From Microglena sp. YARC (lineage: Eukaryota > Chlorophyta > Chlorophyceae > Chlamydomonadales > Chlamydomonadaceae), in assembly GCA_022414725.1 (NCBI GenBank), contig CM039462.1:127259556-127323555 (forward strand): DNA of 64,000 bases. The letters run 5' to 3'. The notes beneath the pieces were generated by a model. The model searched no databases and was not told the origin of the DNA. It saw only the letters and a program-made list of their open reading frames with translations. The position numbers and the translations under genes are program-made. Below, in pieces: positions 1-8,800 of this stretch. Numbering within the stretch: position 1 is the stretch's first letter; each line of letters opens with the position of its first letter.

Positions 1-499
1 GCGCATGCCTGTTGTTGTTAGCATGGCATGGTGTTTGTGACTTGAAAAACAACCACCATGATGTGGTGCTTGTCAGCCACATGCCCCTGCCTGATCACCA
101 CAAGCCAGATCTTCCACATCTATAACCAAGTTGATCGACTGCATGCTTTTGTTGTCAGCATTCTAGCAACACTCACACACTGTTGTGCATGTAAGGGTAG
201 ATGCGACTGTAAAAAAAACCACCATGATGAGGGGTAGGTTAGCTGCATGCCCCCTGCCAGGTCATCACCAGCCAGATCATCCTCATTTGTGAATAAGTTT
301 GTCTTCTAATTTATCCACTAATTATTTATATTACCCTATCACACATATCACGTAACCATTTAGTATTATTCACATGCATATATCTACACTTAGTTGATTT
401 TGTGAGGATGGTCGGAAGACCCCCCCCGGAAGTTGGAGAGTGGGCTTGTCTTGTGCCAACACTGACCTGCCTATGACAAAGTAACGGAAACAGTTTTTG

Positions 500-666
500 T
501 TCTTCCGTGCGATGTGTCCCAAATTTAGCGACAAGGTGCGACCCTAATGTGGCGCGCTGCCCCCCAAATCTTGTTGAGTCCGGAGCCCGGGGCATTTTGG
601 GGGGCATTTCTGACTTGTTTAGCTAGACCCATGCGCCGCCCTTGAGACGGAATGGCAAGGTGTCGT
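500..666. repeat. Dispersed repeat, copy 1
   Basis: This stretch shares a gapped but clear match with 1663-1842: a GTGCGAYG start, then GCGAC..GGTGCG, a block of C or G runs, a CATTCTGACT-like block and an end near GACGGAATGGC. No coding potential is evident. An antisense open frame across it contains the string STRFGGQ, which resembles a KAS motif by chance only, since the same repeat recurs elsewhere without it. Confidence 0.5.
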
Positions 667-802
667 CGGAATAAAACACTGAACCACCAATTTAATATTC
701 AATTTAAGAATCAAAGAGTCGAAGGTGATTGAATCATGTTTGGTATATGGCCTTGCATTCAAGCTCCGCCCCAGTACGCAGATCACCTTATCAAATAAAT
801 GC

Positions 803-1082
803 ATAAATAGTACGCCTTATTTCGAAGCTTGAGGTTGGGGGGGGCAGCCTGTTTTCTTGCAATAGGGCCAACCACCAACCCTACCCTATCCATATAAATA
901 CATACATAGAACGCCTTATTACGAGGCTTGAGGTTGAGGGGGCCAGCCTGTTTGCTTGCACTGGGGCCAACCACCAACCCTACCCTATCCATATAAATAA
1001 ATATATAGAACTCCTTATTACGAGGCTTGAGGTTGAGGGGGCCAGCCCGTTTGCTTGCACTGGGGCCAACCACCAAAGATAA
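803..1082. repeat. Tandem repeat, about 99 bp x 3
   Basis: Three head-to-tail units each contain CGCCTTATT, a GCTTGAGGTTG block and GGGCCAACCACCAA. Single related copies, in the opposite orientation, lie at 5015-5105 and 17748-17825, so the monomer is also a dispersed element of this genome. Confidence 0.8.
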
Positions 1083-1450
1083 CCTCATCATCTAGATCAT
1101 ACCAATATTTGTTCACCTCATCATTCGGCTCAATCCACTGAGGATCCCTCTCCGCTATTTCCTTCCTTGATGCACAGCCCTCCTTCAGGGATTTGTTTCT
1201 AGCTATGTATAACGATAGTTTTTACCCCGTTTTAGCGAAATTATTGCTCTGTACAAATATAAACAAATGCAAGTTTTTTTGTTGTTAAAGCCCTTTATGG
1301 CCCTCAAAGCTATAAACAGGTATAAAAATTACTACGCTGCCCCTGGAGGAGGCCCAAACCGCTAAGCTAGTAAAATCCCACTTTCATATTTGAAAATAAA
1401 ATGACTGCTCGCCTTTTTAACCATCACTATTTCTTTTGGGGCTTCGGGTT

Positions 1451-1599
1451 GCAGCTTCTAGACAGCCCCCTTTCCCTGCCCTTAGGCCAAACCCGAAGCT
1501 AGCTATGCCTTTGAAAGCTGACATAACAGGTTTTCCAATGCAGCGGCATGCTTAGGGTTTGACCCAGTGGCTGGCTATTGGAGCTGGTGGGAAGCTGCC
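1451..1599. mobile_element. MITE-like inverted repeat element (CAGCTTCTAG family), copy 1
   Basis: The ends form imperfect inverted repeats, with GCAGCTTCTAGACAGCC on the left and GGGAAGCTGC on the right. Inner arms carry GGCCAAACCC and GGGTTTGACC. It matches 6383-6555. There is no coding capacity. Target-site duplications could not be fixed. Confidence 0.6.
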
Positions 1600-1662
1600 A
1601 TGAGTAGCCCCTACAAGAGACAGTGCCGAATACAATCCATGCGATACAATCATCCATCTCAC

Positions 1663-1842
1663 TGTTTTTTGTGCGACGCGTCGCAAATTGAGCGACTAGG
1701 TGCGGCCCAAGTGTAGCGCTCTGCCCCCTTCACCCTGGGGACTGCAAGTGGAGCTCGGGGGGGGTGGGGGGCCATTCTGACTAGTTCAACCAGACTCATG
1801 GTCACCATACAGCGACAGGATGGCGATAGAGTAGCGTCGTAC
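1663..1842. repeat. Dispersed repeat, copy 2
   Basis: Second copy of the repeat at 500-666, recognised by the same order of blocks (GTGCGACG, GCGACTAGGTGCGGCC, CATTCTGACTAG, GACAGGATGGC). Confidence 0.5.
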
Positions 1843-1863
1843 ACACTGTGATCCATTTCCCCA

Positions 1864-2285
1864 CCAATCCATGCATCCATTCATGCATCAATCACTCTAG
1901 ACACCCATCTATTTATTTGTGCATCCATTCATGCATCCATGCATCCATCGTCCTTTACACCCATCTAAGTATGCATCCATCCATGCATCCTTCACTCTAG
2001 ACATCCATACATTTATTTATGCATCCATCCATCCATGCATCCATCCATCCATCCATCCATCCATCCATCCATCACCCATATATTTATTTATGCATCCATC
2101 CATTCATCCATGCATCCATGCATCCATCCACCCATCCTTTTACCCATCCATTTAGTTATCCATCCATCCATCACTCTCTACACCCATAGGTGTATTTATG
2201 GATCCATCCATTCAGCCATGCATCCATCGCTCTATACACACGCATGTATGCATACATCTTTCTACCCATGTATGCATCCTTCACT
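1864..2285. repeat. (ATCC)n / (GCATCCAT)n microsatellite tract
   Basis: Degenerate tetranucleotide repeat built on CATC and GCATCCAT, interrupted by CACTCTAGACACCCAT-like blocks. It resumes at about 2440-2700 beyond an inserted MITE. Open frames here (Met-His-Pro-Ser repeats) are microsatellite translations, not genes. Confidence 0.9.
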
Positions 2286-2290
2286 CCACC

Positions 2291-2429
2291 CTCAAAGCGG
2301 TGACCCGCGCCCAAGTCTTGAAGCAAGTGCGGGGCCACCCGCACACCTAAGCAGTTTAGGCCCAGCCGCGCAGGTGGCCCCACATTAAAAACATTCCTTC
2401 AAAGCTTGGGCGCGGGTCACCGCTTCGAG
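2291..2429. mobile_element. Hairpin MITE with TIRs of about 25 bp or more
   Basis: The first 25 bases (CTCAAAGCGGTGACCCGCGC, then CCAAG) are the reverse complement of the last 25 with one mismatch. Weaker pairing continues inward for about 10 bp. The internal loop is about 60 bp and has no coding capacity. It sits inside the ATCC microsatellite, which masks any target duplication. Confidence 0.8.
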
Positions 2430-2571
2430 GAGATACACTCATTAATTTATGCATCCATCCATCTATTCATCCATGCACCCATCCATGCTCCCACCCACCG
2501 GTCCATCCGCTCTTATCCATCCCTCTGTCCAACCCACCCACCCATCCCCCTCCACCCCTCTTCTGCTGCCC

Positions 2572-2747
2572 TTGCCGTCTGAATGACACCATTGGTGTAC
2601 GTCGACTGCCTGAAGAACACCACCATGGTGTCATTCATCCATCCATGCACCCATCCACCCCACCGACCCACCCCACCGACCCACCCCCCTCCGCCCATCC
2701 TCAGCTGCCCTTGCAGTCTGTTCGCTGCCTGAAGTACACCAAATGCC
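2572..2747 (+). repeat. Acceptor-side shards of KAS exon A (two copies)
   Basis: Two degraded copies of the intron end plus exon A start precede the real exon. At 2572-2633: TTGCCGTCTGAATGA, then CGACTGCCTGAAGAACACCA and CATGGTG. At 2708-2747: TTGCAGTCTG, then CTGCCTGAAGTACACCA. They match the real acceptor and the first ~65 bases of exon A (2865 on) with internal deletions and lost frame. Confidence 0.75.
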
Positions 2748-2864
2748 CATATTTCAGCATATGAATGTAAGGATAAATGCAATGTATACCCGACAACTCT
2801 AAAGCAATTCACCGCCTTCAATTTAGCAGAAGCTTATACAAAACAAATTTTCCTTTTCTTGCAG

Positions 2865-5800
2865 TCTGATCGATGCCAAGAGCCTTAGGCGCTACGACGA
2901 CTGCCTGAGGTACACCATGGTGGCAGGCCGCAAGGCCTTGATCCAGGCTGGTCTTGACAAGGAGAAGTGCCCAGAGGGCCATGCCAAGCTGGACCTCACC
3001 AGGGTCGGTGTCCTGGTTGGCACTGGTATGGGAGGACTGACTGTTTTCCAAGATGGTGTTTCCGCCATGCTTCAGAAGGGAGTGAGGAAGATCTCGCCCT
3101 TCTTCATCCCCTACGCCATCACCAACATGAGCGGAGCCCTCTTGGCCATTAACCAGGTGCGGGGCAGAGGGCGGAGGGTAAGGGGTGTAGGTGTGTGTGA
3201 GGCACTGGTGTGGGAGGGCTGACTGTTTTCCAAGATGGTGTTTGCGCCATGCTCCAGAAGGGAGTTAGGAAGATCTCTCCCTTCTTCATCCCTTACGCCA
3301 TCACCAACATGAGCGGAGCTCTCTGGGCCATTAACCAGGTGCGGGGCAGGGGGCGGAGGGTAAGGGGTGTAGGTGTGTGAGGCACTGGTGTGGGAGGGCT
3401 GACTGTTTTCCAAGATGGTGTTTCCGCCATGCTTCAGAAGGGAGTGAGGAAGATCTCGCCCTTCTTCATCCCCTACGCCATCACCAACATGAGCGGAGCC
3501 CTCTTGGCCATTAAACCAGGTGCGGGGCAGAGGGCGGAGGGTAAGGGGTGTAGGTGTGTGTGAGGCACTGGTGTGGGAGGGCTGACTGTTTTCCAAGATG
3601 GTGTTTGCGCCATGCTCCAGAAGGGAGTTAGGAAGATCTCTCCCTTCTTCATCCCTTACGCCATCACCAACATGAGCGGAGCTCTCTGGGCCATTAACCA
3701 GGTGCGGGGCAGGGGGCGGAGGGTAAGGGGTGTAGGTGTGTGAGGCACTGGTGTGGGAGGGCTGACTGTTTTCCAAGATGGTGTTTCCGCCATGCTTCAG
3801 AAGGAGTGAGGAAGATCTCGCCCTTCTTCATCCCCTACGCCATCACCAACATGAGCGGAGCCCTCTTGGCCATTAACCAGGTGCGGGGCAGAGGGCGGAG
3901 GGTAAGGGTGTAGGTGTGTGTGAGGCACTGGTGTGGGAGGGCTGACTGTTTTCCAAGATGGTGTTTGCGCCATGCTCCAGAAGGGAGTTAGGAAGATCTC
4001 TCCCTTCTTCATCCCTTACGCCATCACCAACATGAGCGGAGCTCTCTGGGCCATTAACCAGGTGCGGGGCAGGGGGCGGAGGGTAAGGGGTGTAGGTGTG
4101 TGAGGCACTGGTGTGGGAGGGCTGACTGTTTTCCAAGATGGTGTTTCCGCCATGCTTCAGAAGGGAGTGAGGAAGATCTCGCCCTTCTTCATCCCCTACG
4201 CCATCACCAACATGAGCGGAGCCCTCTTGGCCATTAACCAGGTGCGGGGCAGAGGGCGGAGGGTAAGGGGTGTAGGTGTGTGTGAGGCACTGGTGTGGGA
4301 GGGCTGACTGTTTTCCAAGATGGTGTTTGCGCCATGCTCCAGAAGGGAGTTAGGAAGATCTCTCCCTTCTTCATCCCTTACGCCATCACCAACATGAGCG
4401 GAGCTCTCTGGGCCATTAACCAGGTGCGGGGCAGGGGGCGGAGGGTAAGGGGTGTAGGTGTGTGTGAGGCACTGGTGTGGGAGGGCTGACTGTTTTCCAA
4501 GATGGTGTTTGCGCCATGCTCCAGAAGGGAGTTAGGAAGATCTCTCCCTTCTTCATCCCTTACGCCATCACCAACATGAGCGGAGCTCTCTGGGCCATTA
4601 ACCAGGTGCGGGGCAGGGGGCGGAGGGTAAGGGGTGTAGGTGTCTGTGAGACACTGGTGTGGGAGGGCTGACTGTTTTCCAAGATGGTGTTTCCGCCGTG
4701 ATTCAGAAGGGAGTGAGGAAGATCTCGCCCTTCTTCATCCCTTTAGTCATCACCAACATGAGCGGAGCCCTCTTGGCCATTAACCAGGTGCGGAACGTAG
4801 GGAAAGCAAAGTTGGTTTGTGTGCGGCAGTGGTGTGGGAGGACTGACCGTCTTTCAACATGGTGCTCTGCACCAAGCTTCACATCCGTGCCACAGTCTTC
4901 TTCCTGTCCATTGTCTTGCAGTGTGAAGTGTGCAGACAATATATGGACCAGGCTAAATATCCTCCTCCTGGCGGTTGAAAGCCCCCCCACCCCACCCCAC
5001 CCCACCCCCAATTGGTGGTTGGCCCCACTGCAAGCACTCAGGCTGCCCCCCTCAACCTCACGCCTCGTAATAAGGCGTGCCATGTTTTTATTTGGTTGGT
5101 TGTTTATTTATGTGAATTTAGTGCAACCAACACTGCCCCTGACCCCCCCCTGACCTTGACCTGCCCCTTCCTGACCATTTCCCCCCCTTTCTGATCATTT
5201 CTTTCTGGCCATTTTTGACCCTGCTGACCAATTCTTTCTGACCCTTGTGGACCATTGTGGACCCTTTAGGACCTTGACCTGCCCCTTGGTGACCATTTCC
5301 CCCCCTTTCTGACCATTCTTTCTGACCATTTGTGACCCTTTCTGACCAATTATTTCTGACCCTTGTGGACCCTTTCTGACCTTGACCTGCCCCTTGGTGA
5401 CCTTGCAGGGTTTCATGGGCCCAAACTACTCTATCTCCACTGCTTGCGCCACTGCCAACTATGCTTTCGTGGCTGCAGCAAACCATATCCGTATGGTGCG
5501 TTGTGGAAACTCTGGATTGGAGAGACGAGTCTAGGGGTTGGGGTTAGGGTTGAGGGGATGGGTCTGTGGTTGGGGTTAGGTTTGGGGAGAGAGGTCTGTG
5601 GGTTGGGGTTTGGGTTGGGGAGATGGGTCTGTGAGTTGGGATTAAGGTTGGGGAGAGGGGTCTGTGGGTTGAGGTTAGGGTTGGGGAGATGGCTCTGTGG
5701 GTTGGGGAGAGAGGTCTGTAGGTTGGGGTTAGGGATGGGGAGATGGGTCTGGGGGGTGGGATTAGGGTTGGGGAGATTGGAGGTTGGGGGTTAGTTAATA

Positions 5801-8800
5801 TGAGTCGGCGAGATGAATGGAATGAGGTGAGATGGGGCAGGCTGGGTATGTTGGCATTGAGTGGGCTGGCAGGTGGGTGGGTTGGTGAATGAAAGGTAAT
5901 GATTTGGGGACTGCCAGGCAGTTATAACTAGGGACGAGCATATCATATTATGTTGACCAAAGGCGAGTATGATATCATTTAAATTGCATCATGTGATATT
6001 GCATGTAAATGTTAACTTAAGCCCAGTCAGACTGCCGGCATCATATGATATCCTAAACCTTCTGTCTATCCCTCTGTCTCTTGAACAGGGTGACTGTGAT
6101 GTGTGTGTGGTCGGAGGCGCCGAGGCCCCTATCATGCCCGTTGGTCTTGGCGGCTTTGTTGCTTGCAGGGCCCTGTCCACCAGGAACGATGAGCCCCAGG
6201 CTGCATCCAGGTGAGGTGCTTGGAGGACAGGGGGTGGAAGGGAGGAAAAGGTGGAGGAGAGAGGGAGGGGTGGGGGGGAAGGAGGGGAGGACCCATGCCC
6301 GTTGGTCTTGGCAGCTTGGTTGCTTGTAGGTCGTATTCAAGAAGAGCCCCCAGATTCTTGTGAGTGCCACTGTCTATTTGTGTAGCTACGAGAAGCAGCT
6401 TATAGGCAGCTCCTGCTACCCACCCTTGGGCCAAACCTGAAGCTGGATGGTGCGTCTGAAATCTGATATGACGGGCATTCCAATGTAGCTGCAAGCATTG
6501 GGTTTGGCCCAAGGATGGGTGAAAGGAGCTGCCTAGAAGCTGGTACTCAATAGCTAAAAAAAGGAACAGTAGCGTGCGGTCAATGAGGCAGGGTATGCTT
6601 GCTACACCATCAAGGGCTGAAACATAGCAGTCGAGTATGTGAGGGGAAAAGGAGAGGGATGCTTCCCTGGACGATTTTGACATGTTGTAGGGGCATTTGT
6701 TCTATAGGGGCATTTATTTTTGTATGCGACTGGGAAGGGGTGGTTTAAAATATTTATGAAACTCAAGGCAAAAAATGTTTATGTTAACATATAACGCATA
6801 ATTTTTTGAAACATAAACACAGGCTAATATAGCAGGGTTTGAATCCCTACGGGTGCGCTTCAGTGTTTCCAGTCGCTGTCAAGCGCCATGGTAGCACTGT
6901 CCAGGTGAAGTAGCAGCCTGTTCTCTACCGCCGTAAGACAGGGATTCCTTAATTCCTCGGCCCACCAGGAGTTATCATTACTTAGATGCTGTTTTGTTTG
7001 GTCGCTCTTGCACCGACCACCGTCTTTATCTTGCCCATTCAAATGTGCCGTACCTTAACACAGGCCTTGGCATAACAACACGAGTAGCCTAGTAGCTGCC
7101 ATGCAAACTCTCATGCCTATTCAAATGTGCTATGCCTTGAACACATTTTTCTCCCCCCTCCCCCCCCGAGCTCTCCCTACCACGACTATCCACCTCCCTC
7201 ACCGTTTTAATTTTTTATTCAAATGTGCCGTACCTTATCACAGGCCTTGGGACTCTGGCCGTGATGGCTTTGTGATGGGAGAGGGAGCTGGAGTGATGGT
7301 GTTCGAATCACTGGAGCATGCCCAGAAGCGCGGAGCTACGGTGAGGCTGGTGGATGGTGGTGGTGGTGGTAAGGAGAGTTGGGGGGAGTGGGGGGTAAAG
7401 GTCGGGGACGTGTAGTGATGGCAGGTGGTGGGGAGAGGTTGGGAGTGGTGGTGTTGGAATCACTGGAGCATGCCCAGAAGAGCTGAGCTGCGGTGAGGCT
7501 GGTAGATAGTGGTGGTGGTGGTGGTAGGGACAGTTTGGTGTGTTTGTGTGTGTGTGTGTGTGGGGGGGGGGGGGTAGTGATGGGTGGTGGTAGCAGGTCG
7601 TGGGGAGAGGTAGGGAGTGATGGTGTTAGAATCGCTGGAGCATGCTCAAAAACATGGTGTCAAGGTATGGGTGGTGGGGAGTAGTCAGGGGAGGAGAAGC
7701 AAAACATACTGCCTCACCTTATCTAACCTGTTATACGGTTAAATCTAGTGTTTCTCACCTACCCTCCCAAGCATCCCACAGCCCATTGCTGTGTACTTGT
7801 TGGTGCCACCAAGCACCCTTCAACCACTCTCCCACCCACACTACAAACTCGAATACCCAACCACACCACTTCCCGCACACCACACCACATACTTAACCAC
7901 AGTCTGTTGCGGAGGACTCGGGCGGCGCCACCTAACACGCTCCGCCCACTCTCCCACCCACACTCCAAGCCCGAATTCCCAATCACACCACATTTCCAAC
8001 CATGCCACACCACACCACATTCCCCACCACAGCCCATTGCGGAGTACTTGGGCGGCGCCATCACTTGCGATGCACACCACATGACTGACCCTCGCGCTGA
8101 CGGCTTGGGTGTTTCCTCATGCATCGAGAAGGCCTTGATAAACTCTCGTATCGAGAAGGGCAGAGTGAACTACATCAACGGACATGCCACTAGGTGAGGG
8201 GGCTATGTCTAGCGCGGTTACAATTACGGATAAAATTATTTAACTACTTTTTAATTAATTAAATTATTAATTAAATTAATCAAATTAATTATTATTAATT
8301 TAATTATTATTTATTATCATTTATTATTAGAAAATTACGGTTAGAATAGCATGAGCGTGCATCAGCAAAATAAATCAGCCAACACCACCTGCATCGAGAA
8401 GGCCTTGGTAGACTCTCGTATCGAGAAGGGCAAGGTGAACTACATCAACGGACATGCCACTTGGTGAGAGGGCCATGTTCAACATTCAAATAATAATACG
8501 TAAAGAATATAATTAATAAACTTTGGGTGTTATGTCTGAGCATCAGCCAACAACACCTGCATTGAGGCCTTGGAGACCCTCGTATCGAGAAGGGGAGGGT
8601 GAACGTAAACGGACATGCCACTTGGTGTTCAACATTCAAATAATAATACGTAAAAAATATAGTTAATAAACTTTGGGTGTTATGTCTGAGCATTTGCCAA
8701 TTAAAAAGATGAGCCAACAACACCTGCATCGAGAAGGCCTTGGTAGACTCTCGTATCGAGAAGGCCTTGGTAGACTCTCGTATCGAGAAGGGCAGGGTAA

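Noticed and set aside
326..607. Antisense ORF containing STRFGGQ, reminiscent of the missing KAS N terminus
   Set aside because: It is on the wrong strand, isolated, and lies in a dispersed repeat that recurs at 1663-1842 without the motif.
3157..4860. Tandem true exons giving a KAS I with repeated domains
   Set aside because: The copies lack acceptors, read into TGA in the next unit, and repeating GLTVFQDGV would break the thiolase fold; the gene splices correctly from 3156 to 5409.
5515..5790. Telomere-like GGGTTAGGGTT tract
   Set aside because: Irregular 35-bp units with GGTCTGTG; it is an intronic minisatellite.
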